From the NCBI GenBank assembly GCA_001839685.1, contig MLAK01000705.1, forward strand, positions 133,161-177,350: a stretch of DNA of 44,190 bases, in the 5' to 3' direction. The translations under genes were made by a program, and so were the position numbers. The first letter of the stretch is position 1. Every line of letters starts with the position of its first letter. This stretch comes from Tritrichomonas foetus. Its lineage: Eukaryota; Parabasalia; Tritrichomonadida; Tritrichomonadidae. Below the pieces are notes generated by a model. That model worked only from the letters and a program-made list of their open reading frames with translations, did not search any database and was not told the origin of the DNA. This document shows positions 27,951-36,814 of the stretch, in pieces.

Positions 27951-28484
27951 ATTAATAAAATGTATGTAAGCCAGAATAATTCTCTGTTTTATTTTTAAAA
28001 ATACTTAATTCGTTTCAAAATAGAAATATTTTTTTCTCGTTTCTTAGAAAAGTTATAAATACTTGGTCACCATCGATTGGATGATTTAAACACACCAATT
28101 TTTAAAGACAACAATACATAAATAAATCACAAATGGATCGAATCAATACATCTCATGAGTGAGATAATATTCATATCATTGGTAAGGAAACACACAAATC
28201 ATTGATTTTAAATAAAAATAATTTTTCTTCACACACAAAATTAAAAGAAATTTTAGAAAGAAATTACAAGAAAAGCAAAGAGCAGTAAATTCAAATAACA
28301 TATATTTAATAATTTATTATATAATAAAATAGTTAAGAATCAGTTTCAGTCAATTACTACACCATATTTAGTCAAAAAAGTACAAAAAAAATAAAAAATT
28401 AAAAAAAAATCACAAAATGTTATAAATCAATTAAAAAAACTGGGAAATCGAATGAATAAAAGTAATTTGTTCCTATTAAACATT
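27951..28484. other. Convergent intergenic region, nothing identified
   Basis: This spacer holds the 3' ends of the Sel1 and Rab genes. It is A-rich on the plus strand and has no coding frame or clear repeat. Confidence 0.35.
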
Positions 28485-29051
28485 TCAGCAGCATTTCTTT
28501 TTGTCATTTTCAATTAGCCTTGGTGGTTCAGTTTGGGCAGATATTACAGTTGTTGCAACATCTGCTGCCTTTTTGAAGATTTGGTCAATTCCATTATTTT
28601 CTTTTGCACTTGTTGAGAAATAATTTTGGATTTTTAATTCGTCACTTTTCTGCATCATTATTTGTAGCAATTTTCTTTCTTCTTTGTCGTCGTACATGTC
28701 ATTTTTGGTGAGAACAAGAAATATATCGCAGTTTGGAGTGGCTTTTATGACTGTATTGTACCAATCGTCGATTGAATCTATAGTCGAATTATCGAAGCAT
28801 AAAAGTGCGACGGAAGCAGCGCGAAAATAAATCGGAAGCATTGCTCGAAACTTTTCCTGGCCGGCCGTGTCCCAAATATCGAGGCGAACTTGAACTCCAT
28901 TTGAAGATTCGACATTTTTGCGTTGATATGAAGCCATGTTTGTACTTAAAACGTCTTTATCGAATGGCAATTCTAAAAAACTGTTAACAAGTGATGTTTT
29001 ACCAACTGCTGCGTTTCCAACAAGGATAACCTTGACTCCTTCTTCAGTCAT
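28485..29051 (-). CDS. Rab-family small GTPase
   Basis: The 188-residue GTPase carries the P-loop GNAAVGKTS (residues 12-20), WDTAGQE in switch II, and SAKE as the G5 element. It ends in KKKCC, a double-cysteine geranylgeranylation signal. The G4 element is TKND rather than NKxD: the Asn that reads guanine is replaced by Thr, a change seen in some divergent Ras-superfamily members. The switch I Thr is present (STNMASY). The W-D-T-A-G-Q-E-K-F-R and R-A-A-S-V-A-L-L-C-F-D patterns place it in Rab, without a safe subfamily. It would act on vesicle or endosome membranes and could be a substrate of TBC proteins such as the one at 1.4 kb (inference). Confidence 0.92.
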   Translation of the reverse strand: MTEEGVKVILVGNAAVGKTSLVNSFLELPFDKDVLSTNMASYQRKNVESSNGVQVRLDIWDTAGQEKFRAMLPIYFRAASVALLCFDNSTIDSIDDWYNTVIKATPNCDIFLVLTKNDMYDDKEERKLLQIMMQKSDELKIQNYFSTSAKENNGIDQIFKKAADVATTVISAQTEPPRLIENDKKKCC

Positions 29052-29366
29052 TATTTCAAAAGTTTTTGGGCGTTATAAGGTCAATTTCAGTAATTATTTC
29101 ATAACTTTATTTTCTATTCAAATCGCGTTATCAGGTAATAAATTTGGTGCGTAATATGGTCAATAATTGAAAACGAAGACCAATTAAAAATAGAATTATG
29201 AAAAAAAAAAAATAATCAAGAAATTGGGAATTTTCTTTCGAGTAAAAATGTTATATTTTGCTAAGTAAGGTATATGTACATGCACAATTTTTAGTGATGT
29301 CTGATATTATATTAGATAATGAGAAAAACAAGTTTTAGTCGAATTTTAATATTTATATAAAAAAAT
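29052..29366. other. Intergenic region between the Rab and ankyrin genes
   Basis: AT-rich with short A and T runs. It holds the Rab promoter side (AAAAGTTTTTGG near 29059) and the 3' end of the ankyrin gene. No gene is seen. Confidence 0.35.
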
Positions 29367-29544
29367 TTATCTACTTTTGGCCTTTGCCAACATCTCTTGC
29401 AGTTCATTATACTTGAGCTGTTCTTGTTCTTCAATTCCTCTAAAAAGAGGAATTTCATTTGGCAAATTATTTTCATCAAGCTTCGATAGAAGCTCTTTAC
29501 AAATATCGCATAATAACAGTTTTGCAGCTAAAATAAATGGTGTT
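29367..29544 (-). pseudogene. Out-of-frame C-terminal ankyrin tail of the DUF3447-like gene
   Basis: In the frame next to the main reading frame, this strand encodes the second half of an ankyrin repeat (ETPFILAAKLLLCDICKELL) and a charged helical end (EEQEQLKYNELQEMLAKAKSR), ending in TAA at 29367-29369. The main frame closes at 29545 just before it, beyond an A7 run (29552-29558 on the plus strand). It is the natural continuation of the repeat started upstream, so a one-base indel separates them. Confidence 0.65.
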
Positions 29545-31233
29545 TCAGAATAAAAAAATAAATAAAACTTGATGATTTACCTCATTTAAAAGAATCTCTT
29601 CTTTAGTTAATAAAAACTTAACAATTTGGGGTTTATTTTTAGCAACAGCAAGATGTAGAGGTGTATTTCCAGATTGATCTTTAATATTCGGATTGATGCC
29701 ATTTATCGAAAATAAAAGTTGAAGTGCAGGCAATGAATCATTTTCAATCGCTAAATGAAATGCAGAATATTTCGAATATCGGGATTGATGATTTATATCA
29801 ATAAATTTTTGGATTCCAGTATTTTGATTAATTGATTGACAAAAGAATTTAATCATTTGAATATGATTTTTTCTACATGCCATCATCAGCAAATTATCGC
29901 CCCTGAAATTCACAAAGTTTTCAATACAATAATTTTCATTATTCGTAATATCGTTTAAATGAAGTTGGTTCAAAAAGAACTTTAAAGCTCTGAAGTTATT
30001 ATTTAGAACTGAAATATATAATAAGTTATTTTCACAAGAATCTCGATTTTTCAATATTAAAAAATCAGGTGTTAATTTGCTATATTTTCCTTCTGGCATT
30101 TTATAGTTCATCACAGAAATGAAAATTTCTTGTAATAACAACAAATTGCCTTTTTGGATTGATTCAATTAACAAAAGTGAAATAATGGAAATTAATATAG
30201 TTTCACTTATTTTCTTTTCCATTTTTACAATTTCTAAAAACCCTTGAAATAAAATACGGAAGAAAATTAGATTGTTACATTGAATTGCTTCATGAAGAGT
30301 GTCGACAAGAAACTGGAAATGGTGAAGTGGCCTATTTTTAAATAATTGGGTGAAAACTATTTCAAGAGTATGGAAATTGAATCCTTTTATTGATGCAATA
30401 AAAATTTCTTTATAGAAGTCAACTTTTTCATTTGTGGACGTAAATTCAAAGTTTTCTAATCGTGATAAGTCTATATTATAATGAATCTCTTTAGTGGTAT
30501 TATCAAAGTCTATATCATGTTGATATTCGATTAAAATAGGCAAAATCATTCTATCTGCTATATCGTCACTTACCTGAGAAAAACTTTCAATACAATTTTC
30601 ATGATTTCCGGCATACAAAAATTTGCAAATATTGGATAAGTTCTGAAAAATATAACTATCATTATTAAAATAATCAATAAGTGAATCAATTTCAGAATAA
30701 CCGTAGAAAAGTGCATACTCTAAATAAGTTGGAATAAAATTATTGTCAATATTCTTTTTTTGTAATATTGGAACTTTTTCAAAAATTGATTTTGGTAGTT
30801 TTGAATGAGGTGAAAATATGTTGTTTAAATTTGGTTTTTCATTTAATCTTTCATCAGAAAAATCATCATCAAAAATATTGATGTCTTTTAAAATTAATTC
30901 TGTGTAAATATCTTCATTAATTCCTGCAGTTCGATAAGGAACATCCTCTTCAAATTGACTTAAATGTATAGATTTTTCACATTCTTCACGAAGTTGGAAA
31001 TTTTTGGTTGTCATTTCAACATAAATGTCTGGACATCGAGCATTTATTTCATTTGCGAAGAAAACAAAAATATCCTGATCATATCGAGCTGCTTCAACAA
31101 TTGTTTCAATTTCTATTAGATCAATTTCATAAAGTTTTAATCTAATTGAATTGCAGCTGAAAACATCATGGAAAAGTTCATCAGAAGAGAAATTTTCCTT
31201 CATTAAGTCTTTCAAATAAGTTTCCAAAATCAA
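29545..31233 (-). CDS. DUF3447/ankyrin-repeat protein, main part (frame split at both ends)
   Basis: This 562-codon frame is the body of a trichomonad DUF3447-type ankyrin protein. The first 400 residues are helical, Leu/Ile/Phe-rich and poorly conserved (typical words are SCNSIRLKLYEIDLIEIETI and YLEYALFYGYSEIDSLI). Recognisable ankyrin repeats follow near the C-terminus (GDNLLMMACRKNHIQMIKFF, YSAFHLAIENDSLPALQLLF, GNTPLHLAVAKNKPQIVKFL). There is no ATG at its head; it begins inside an A11 tract (plus 31232-31242), where the upstream frame ends. Its own end is another frame change. Trichomonads have hundreds of such genes; the partner proteins and role are unknown. Confidence 0.8.
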   Translation of the reverse strand: MILETYLKDLMKENFSSDELFHDVFSCNSIRLKLYEIDLIEIETIVEAARYDQDIFVFFANEINARCPDIYVEMTTKNFQLREECEKSIHLSQFEEDVPYRTAGINEDIYTELILKDINIFDDDFSDERLNEKPNLNNIFSPHSKLPKSIFEKVPILQKKNIDNNFIPTYLEYALFYGYSEIDSLIDYFNNDSYIFQNLSNICKFLYAGNHENCIESFSQVSDDIADRMILPILIEYQHDIDFDNTTKEIHYNIDLSRLENFEFTSTNEKVDFYKEIFIASIKGFNFHTLEIVFTQLFKNRPLHHFQFLVDTLHEAIQCNNLIFFRILFQGFLEIVKMEKKISETILISIISLLLIESIQKGNLLLLQEIFISVMNYKMPEGKYSKLTPDFLILKNRDSCENNLLYISVLNNNFRALKFFLNQLHLNDITNNENYCIENFVNFRGDNLLMMACRKNHIQMIKFFCQSINQNTGIQKFIDINHQSRYSKYSAFHLAIENDSLPALQLLFSINGINPNIKDQSGNTPLHLAVAKNKPQIVKFLLTKEEILLNEVNHQVLFIFLF

Positions 31234-31523
31234 AAAAAAAAATCATCAACTTTGCAAAGTGTCAACTTGGGAGAAAGAAAATAATTTTGTAACATTTGAA
31301 GAAAAAGACAAAAATAATCTTTATTTTTAAATGCTTCATTATCAAAAAGACTATATAGATCATTTTCCATGATATCTGAAAATTCAATAATTTTAATAAT
31401 TGTTAAAAAATTCTTAATATTTGTCTTTGTATCTTCATATGATGTAAGGAAATTTTCCATGTATGATTTTTTGCATTTAGCTTTAGAATTGGGGTTCTTC
31501 GTTCGACGGCAAAGTCTCGACAT
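31230..31523 (-). pseudogene. N-terminal part of the DUF3447/ankyrin gene, cut off by an A11 tract
   Basis: This 97-codon frame starts at an ATG at 31523; the ATG at 31460 giving MENFLTSYEDTK is the likelier true start from the style of DUF3447 N-termini. It runs helically (KNFLTIIKIIEFSD, LYSLFDNEAFKNKDYFCLFL) into the tract of eleven A on the plus strand and stops with three Phe codons. The next part of the family domain resumes one frame over immediately after. The segment has no independent meaning as a protein. Confidence 0.65.
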
Positions 31524-32145
31524 ATTTTTGCCGAATTTTTATCTAACATGTCAAGAAAAACAAGCCTTTTTTCCAAAAAATAGAAAAATGAGATCCATTT
31601 TTATTTTCATATACAACATATTCTCTACATCTCATTACCAATAAAAATTGGGGAAAAGCCAAAAGAATGATTGAATGACCGATTAGAGGTAAAAAATAAG
31701 TTTTGAATGTTGGTGGAATCGGTTTATGAATTGGGTCCATTGGTGTTAATTCAAAGTTTCTAAGAATGTCGTTATATTTCTTTCATCATAATACAAATAA
31801 TCACCCACCATATTACAACATTGATAGCATTCAATTTAAAGCTCATTATATCAAGTGTATAATAAGATCATTACATAATATTATATAATTTTCATTTAAT
31901 ATTTCGAAAAATCGCTTTGTTAGTTATCTACACGCGATTGAAAATTCCTCAAATCCTCAAAAATTGAAAGATTATTTAAGATTTGAAAAAGTTGAGATAA
32001 TCAAACAATTGAACTTTTGAATGACATAAGATTCAATATGTCAGAGATTTTTTCAATAGAACATGGAATATTTGTATCAATTTCTGCCGATTGTTATCAC
32101 TATTTTTTGACGTTAAATTGTACGTTAAATTAATCAATTATTTAT
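31524..32145. other. Divergent promoter region of the ankyrin and R1R2R3 Myb genes
   Basis: No gene is seen. There is GAAAAAGTTGA near 31987, GAACTTTTGA near 32013 and a TCACTA Inr-like box at 32097-32102, which would give a 47-base leader to the Myb start. Confidence 0.4.
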
Positions 32146-32931
32146 ATGCGAGGGAGGAAAGTGGTCCCAACTAGTCAAGCCCCATTGGCGCCAACAAGGG
32201 CACGTGGTCGATCAAGCTCCCAAAGGCAATGCACAAAATGGACACCCGACGATGATCAGCATTTACTCGAAGTTGTCGGAAGTAACAACGCAACACCAAA
32301 TTGGAAACTAGTAGCTCAGCAATTTCCGAACAAAACATTACATCAGATTCTCGCAAGATGGGAAAAAGTGGTCAATCCAGATTTAGTAAAAGGATCATGG
32401 ACGCGTGAAGAAGATGAAACGATTATCGCATGGGTTCATTCAAAAGGCCCAACCAAATGGACAAAACTCGCTGAAAGACTTCCAGGAAGAATCGGAAAAC
32501 AATGTCGCGAAAGATGGCATAATTCGCTGAATCCGAATTTAATAAAATCTACATGGTTGCCACAAGAAGATGAACTTATTGAAAAAATGCAAAAACAATG
32601 GGGAAATAAGTGGGCAAAAATTGCCGAACTTTTGCCGGGCAGAACCGATAACGCTGTCAAAAACAGATGGAACTCGACTTTAAAGAGAAAATCCCAACAA
32701 CAGAAAGCTAACTCTTCATCAGAAGTGGCTGAGAAAGTTCCCCTGACAGTGGAAATAGGACCCTTCCCAACATGGAATGAAGAAACGTTCTCACCTCCTG
32801 CTTTTGAGATGCAACAAAAAAGTGACCTGCTTGATATTGATAACTTTTTCACTTTTTCACCTCACACAGAGCCTAACCCAACGTTCCAAACAGACACATA
32901 TAGTTTACAAATGGACTTAAATTCATTTTAA
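32146..32931 (+). CDS. R1R2R3-type Myb transcription factor
   Basis: The 261-residue protein has three consecutive Myb repeats. R1 is about residues 30-76 ([16 protein letters not shown]...[24 protein letters not shown]). R2 is about 81-129 ([15 protein letters not shown]...[25 protein letters not shown]). R3 is about 133-179 ([15 protein letters not shown]...[25 protein letters not shown]). The Trp spacing is intact, and the recognition helices ([10 protein letters not shown] and [10 protein letters not shown]) are those of animal-type Myb, which bind YAACKG. R1 is weaker. A basic arm precedes R1, and an acidic, Phe/Pro-rich C-terminus could activate transcription. Possible target-like sites lie in the NDPK promoter at 7.46 kb (inference). 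Confidence 0.95.
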   Translation: MRGRKVVPTSQAPLAPTRARGRSSSQRQCTKWTPDDDQHLLEVVGSNNATPNWKLVAQQFPNKTLHQILARWEKVVNPDLVKGSWTREEDETIIAWVHSKGPTKWTKLAERLPGRIGKQCRERWHNSLNPNLIKSTWLPQEDELIEKMQKQWGNKWAKIAELLPGRTDNAVKNRWNSTLKRKSQQQKANSSSEVAEKVPLTVEIGPFPTWNEETFSPPAFEMQQKSDLLDIDNFFTFSPHTEPNPTFQTDTYSLQMDLNSF

Positions 32932-33151
32932 TTGTTTCTTGTAGAAAATAACCATGTTTGATGATTTCATTCGACACAAATTAGAAAATTGAAATAAATG
33001 TGTTTTGATTGCCAATTTGGTTTGTTATTTATTTTATTATATTCGAACAAAAAAGGTTTTGGTGAAGAAGACATTTCTAATGAGTGACTATTTATTCAAG
33101 TGCAATAGAGAAGAATGGGGAAAAAAGACATATATGAAAAAGGAAAAAAAC

Positions 33152-33232
33152 GACACGAACCAGATTCGAACTGATGCGGGATAAACCCATGGGGACTCTA
33201 ATCCCACGCCTTAACCACTCGGCCATCGTGTC
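33152..33232 (-). tRNA. tRNA-Ser(AGA)
   Basis: The 81-base class II tRNA on the minus strand has the acceptor stem GACACGA with TCGTGTC and the D arm with A box TGGCCGAGTGG. The anticodon loop TTAGAGT has anticodon AGA, the variable arm is GGG-TTTAT-CCC, and the T arm is ATCAG-TTCGAAT-CTGGT. It shares the A31-C39 mismatch of the two tRNA-Leu genes. A T7 run follows directly (plus 33144-33150), a pol III terminator. Confidence 0.95.
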
Positions 33233-33391
33233 TTCGAAGTTTTCAAAAATTCTTGTCTCCAAATTCATATACTTCATCCATCACAAGAAAAAGAAAGATT
33301 GTTTCATATTTTGGTCTTCAAAAACCAAAAAATAGAGATTAGTATTCACTATATTAATACACATTTATTATACTTCATTAAGACTCATTTT

Positions 33392-34855
33392 TTAAATCTC
33401 CGAACTATATATACTAGCAAACATTTTGTTATACATTTCTATATAATTGGCATAAGAAATTGGATAAATTCTTTCTATTCTACTTTTTTCGATTTTTGCC
33501 TGTTCTTTTGACATCTCACTTGTTGGGATTTTGGCTCCAAAAGTTGAAAAATGATGCAAAAACCTCAAAAGTCCTTCTTGGCTCACAATATTCAACATTG
33601 GAATTGATGTTCCATCCTTTCGAAACAGTTCAATATGTGGCGTTGTATAAATTGTAGGTAGTTTGTGAGGTGATGCATTCTTTGTAGGGTCAATAAATGC
33701 AAAATTAATGTTTTCAACTAATTCTGTCACTTTTTCGGCAGTACTTCTGAATAATTCATAAATATAAGGTGAATTTTCAGGTGTGTCATATAAAACAACA
33801 GCATCATAGTGCCTATCTTCAACGAATCCTTTGTAAGTAGAACCAACAAGTTTCATAACTTCATCATCAATTTCATTAGACTCTGGCTCAGACATGAAAA
33901 CTTTTTCTATTTTGTTTTCCGAAACGATTTGAATGTAGTTTTCAAATGTTTCATTTTCTGGCATTGGATAGTAAAATCCATCATCCAAATCAAAAATTAA
34001 ATATTGTGGAAAATCTTCTAACTTCTTGTGAGTGAAATCAAAGTACTTTTCAAAAAGTTTTTCATTGGCCAAACCAAAGGTGAAATCAGAAAACTTTTCT
34101 TTGAGACTATATAACATGTCTCTGTATTCTTTTGTGAGGTCATAATCGAAAACCGCAGCAACAAGTCCATCACCTCCTTTTGACGATAGGATTTTATAGT
34201 GTGGTTCTTGAGCTTTTGCAAAATCAGATAAATTGTCAAAGCCATTTAAGTTTTGATCCAATTGATTGTAAACTGCAAATCGCTCACTGATGTTTAATCT
34301 AGTGAAAACAGACTTGACCGTGATGATCAACTCAACAGATCCATATAATTGGGCGATTTGAGGATGAAGCTGAAAAGCCTCATTTATGCTGTCTTCTGTC
34401 GTAACAATAGAGAGTGGAGTATCGCCAAGCATTTTATAGAGGTCTAAGTAATTATTTGCGAATCTTGGTCCATGGATCCAATTTCGAATTGTAAAGGCGA
34501 GAGCGAGTTCGTCGTCGTTGTATTCGGCTGAATAGAATAATTTGCCATGAATGTAGTACGCAAGGAAAGGCGTTTCGAGTTTAACTTCGGCGAATATTTC
34601 TGTTGCTTGAGATTCCGTGATGACAGCGATTAAAGCTTGAGAAGAAAACTCGAGAGACATTGACGCCATTTTGCTGATGGCACTGTCGCAAAGCGGAGAA
34701 GCGTAATCACCAATAACTAAAACCAAAAGTGGTCTTTGATTTGTCTTAAAGGCTGAAAATCGGGCACGATCAAGTCGAGGAAGAACAGGAGTCCCTGTCA
34801 TCATGTATGGAACGAAAACCGAGGAAGAAAGAATCGAAAAGAAGAAAAGAATCAT
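33392..34855 (-). CDS. PDI-like thioredoxin-fold protein without CxxC
   Basis: The 487-residue secretory-pathway protein has a signal peptide (MILFFFSILSSSVFV). The ATG is chosen because a TCACAA Inr-like box lies seven bases upstream; the six codons before it start at TTG. The body looks like repeated thioredoxin folds: the last one reads AVVLYDTPENSPYIYELFRS and then LPTIYTTPHIELFRKDG, the layout of a PDI a' domain. No CxxC is present where CGHC should be, and the whole protein has only one or two cysteines. There is no KDEL-type ending (it ends YSSEI). It is probably a redox-inactive chaperone-like PDI relative of the ER or secretory route. A cell-surface thioredoxin-like protein is an alternative. 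Confidence 0.75.
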   Translation of the reverse strand: MILFFFSILSSSVFVPYMMTGTPVLPRLDRARFSAFKTNQRPLLVLVIGDYASPLCDSAISKMASMSLEFSSQALIAVITESQATEIFAEVKLETPFLAYYIHGKLFYSAEYNDDELALAFTIRNWIHGPRFANNYLDLYKMLGDTPLSIVTTEDSINEAFQLHPQIAQLYGSVELIITVKSVFTRLNISERFAVYNQLDQNLNGFDNLSDFAKAQEPHYKILSSKGGDGLVAAVFDYDLTKEYRDMLYSLKEKFSDFTFGLANEKLFEKYFDFTHKKLEDFPQYLIFDLDDGFYYPMPENETFENYIQIVSENKIEKVFMSEPESNEIDDEVMKLVGSTYKGFVEDRHYDAVVLYDTPENSPYIYELFRSTAEKVTELVENINFAFIDPTKNASPHKLPTIYTTPHIELFRKDGTSIPMLNIVSQEGLLRFLHHFSTFGAKIPTSEMSKEQAKIEKSRIERIYPISYANYIEMYNKMFASIYSSEI

Positions 34856-34858
34856 TTT

Positions 34859-34864
34859 TTGTGA
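34859..34864 (-). promoter_or_regulatory. Inr-like element TCACAA of the PDI-like gene
   Basis: On the minus strand this reads TCACAA, a full TCA+1Py(T/A)(T/A) match. A+1 at 34862 gives a seven-base leader before the ATG at 34855. Confidence 0.5.
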
Positions 34865-35035
34865 AATGATCAAGAAAGGTTAAAAATTCAGAAACTATGG
34901 TCAAATAAAACAAAAATGAATTTATCTCATGGTCACTTCTATTTTATTGCAATTTTGTTGATTCTATATATTTTAATTTTCTTATTGAACATAAAATAAT
35001 AGAATATGAAGTTTATTTTCGAAAAAGTCAATTTT

Positions 35036-36298
35036 TTATTGATATATTTTTCCAAAAAGCTCAAATCCTTTAATTGCCATAAAATATGATCCAAAGTGAT
35101 TTGGACCATATAATTTCAGTCTTATATATGTGAAAGGAATAGATTCTTTGCTTACAACATATGTATGAAATTTGCGAGGTCCATTCAAATACTCATCATT
35201 AACAACCAAATCGATTTTGGTCCATTTATCGTTATTATTAGATCCTTCAAGAATCCAACTCTTCATGTGAAAGTCATTTGGTCCATAATCGAAAGTTAAA
35301 AGTGAATAAGCATTAATTGAGACTTTCAAAGGGGCAAAGTTGAAGGCAATATAATTATCTTCTTTATTAGCAGAAGTCCAAAAGTTCGTATGATCTTTAC
35401 TAACGATGTTTTCTATTGATCCTTTTCCTCTTGTTGATGAAGTAACTTTAACAAGACCTCTGAAAAGGCAATTATCATTGCATTTTTTATTTAAATAATT
35501 GAAAATACCATCAAAATCATTTGTGTAAGATGGCGGGATTTCAATAAACTCCTGCTTAATGAATCTGGAATTATTATTACTATATGGAATATCATTAGGA
35601 TTCATAAACTTTTTTACTATACCTTGCCACATGACTTTATTGATATTGTCTAAAGAAACATTCATTAAATAATCATCACAATTTTCATCATTTAAGAATT
35701 CAAAATGGACATACTCCAACAAAGAAGAGAAAATTTGGTTTTTTTCGATTGCTTTGGAAACAAAGACATATAATTGATCTTCATTTACTAATCTTAAACT
35801 AGGACTAGATAGTATAAGTGATAACATATCAATTCCAAGTGAAAGTAACGAATCTCGATCAAAGTCGCAAAAATGAGAAGCAACAAATTTAATAGTATCA
35901 TTTAATTTTGAGTGATTGAGAATTTCTTGTTCTTTAAGAATAGATATACCATTTTCAATTGTAATTTTACAATCAACCATAATATTTATTTGAGAAAGTA
36001 ATTCAGTATTTCCTAGGTATTTTGCTAAATGAAAAACATTTTTGATGTTTTTTTCAGTAATTGTGAGTTTTAAATTGGTAATTAATGATTGGAATATATC
36101 AGCTAGTTTACCCTCTTTACTTGCAAAAAATGTGTCAATAGTTGGATCTGCTTGACGCATTTTCGAAACAAATGGAGAAATATAATCTGCAGAAAACGTG
36201 CCGCATTTTACTGTGTTGGAACCAAAAATAAAAGTGAAATTGTTAGTTTCATTAATTTGGGCATTCCAAAAATTATTAATTGATGTGCTAATCATCAT
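35036..36298 (-). CDS. BTB/POZ plus F5/8 type C (discoidin-like) domain protein
   Basis: The 420-residue protein starts with a BTB/POZ fold (about residues 18-110: FTFIFGSNTVKCGTFSADYISPFVS..., ITEKNIKNVFHLAKYLGN), followed by a BACK-like helical segment to about 220. The C-terminal 150 residues form an F5/8-type C beta sandwich (FWTSANKEDNYIAFNFAPLKV, SWILEGSNNNDKWTKIDLV, YIRLKLYGPNHFGSYFMAIKGFELFG). This arrangement is a large family in trichomonads. BTB domains often join Cul3 ligases, and the sandwich would bind a ligand, but no substrate is known. AACTTTTTG lies 24 bases upstream of the start. There is no signal peptide, so the discoidin-like domain is intracellular. Confidence 0.88.
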   Translation of the reverse strand: MMISTSINNFWNAQINETNNFTFIFGSNTVKCGTFSADYISPFVSKMRQADPTIDTFFASKEGKLADIFQSLITNLKLTITEKNIKNVFHLAKYLGNTELLSQINIMVDCKITIENGISILKEQEILNHSKLNDTIKFVASHFCDFDRDSLLSLGIDMLSLILSSPSLRLVNEDQLYVFVSKAIEKNQIFSSLLEYVHFEFLNDENCDDYLMNVSLDNINKVMWQGIVKKFMNPNDIPYSNNNSRFIKQEFIEIPPSYTNDFDGIFNYLNKKCNDNCLFRGLVKVTSSTRGKGSIENIVSKDHTNFWTSANKEDNYIAFNFAPLKVSINAYSLLTFDYGPNDFHMKSWILEGSNNNDKWTKIDLVVNDEYLNGPRKFHTYVVSKESIPFTYIRLKLYGPNHFGSYFMAIKGFELFGKIYQ

Positions 36299-36586
36299 TT
36301 TCAGAATAATTTTTGATATCGAACTTTTTGACGTTTAAATCAACAATTGTAGATAATTTCAATTTTTCAGTTCTTACGTGGTTGTGATTATTGAAAATGA
36401 TTTCATCTCGATTAACAAGTCAATTGTTTCAGCAATGATCCATATTAATTGAATAGGTAATAAGAGCATAGGTAAAACATGAATGAAACAATATATTAAC
36501 GGAAATTCGCATCATTTAACTATATTATGCATGAGGATCATTTTATATATTTTTGGAAAAAGGGCTCGTTGGAAACCTTATCGTCA

Positions 36587-36667
36587 GGTACTTTGGCCGA
36601 GTGGTCTAAGGCGTCGGATTTAAGCCCCGATACCGAGAGGTGCGTGGGTTCGAACCCCACAGGTACC
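36587..36667 (+). tRNA. tRNA-Leu(UAA)
   Basis: The 81-base class II tRNA has the acceptor GGTACTT with AGGTACC (one G-U pair), A box TGGCCGAGTGG, and anticodon loop TTTAAGC with anticodon TAA. The variable arm is ACC-GAGA-GGT and the T arm is GTGGG-TTCGAAC-CCCAC. The anticodon stem again has A31-C39. A T-rich terminator follows at 36669. No intron is present. Confidence 0.95.
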
Positions 36668-36814
36668 ATTTTTTCCATTTTTTGTTTTCGGAATTCTTCA
36701 TGAAATCGCAAGAGAGAATTGGATGTAATTCAAATCAAATGTATTTCTCTTTTTTATATCCATCAGATAACAACACTAGATATGAAGAAAGCAATTAAGT
36801 TTATTTACAAAATC

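Noticed and set aside
29528..29580. Possible 53-base intron (GTAAAT...TTTTAG) in the ankyrin gene
   Set aside because: Its removal leaves the wrong frame and deletes the conserved ankyrin words ETPFILAA, and there is no trichomonad-type branch/acceptor sequence.
33092..33277. Short minus-strand frame at 33.1 kb
   Set aside because: It is the tRNA-Ser(AGA) gene and its flanks translated by chance.
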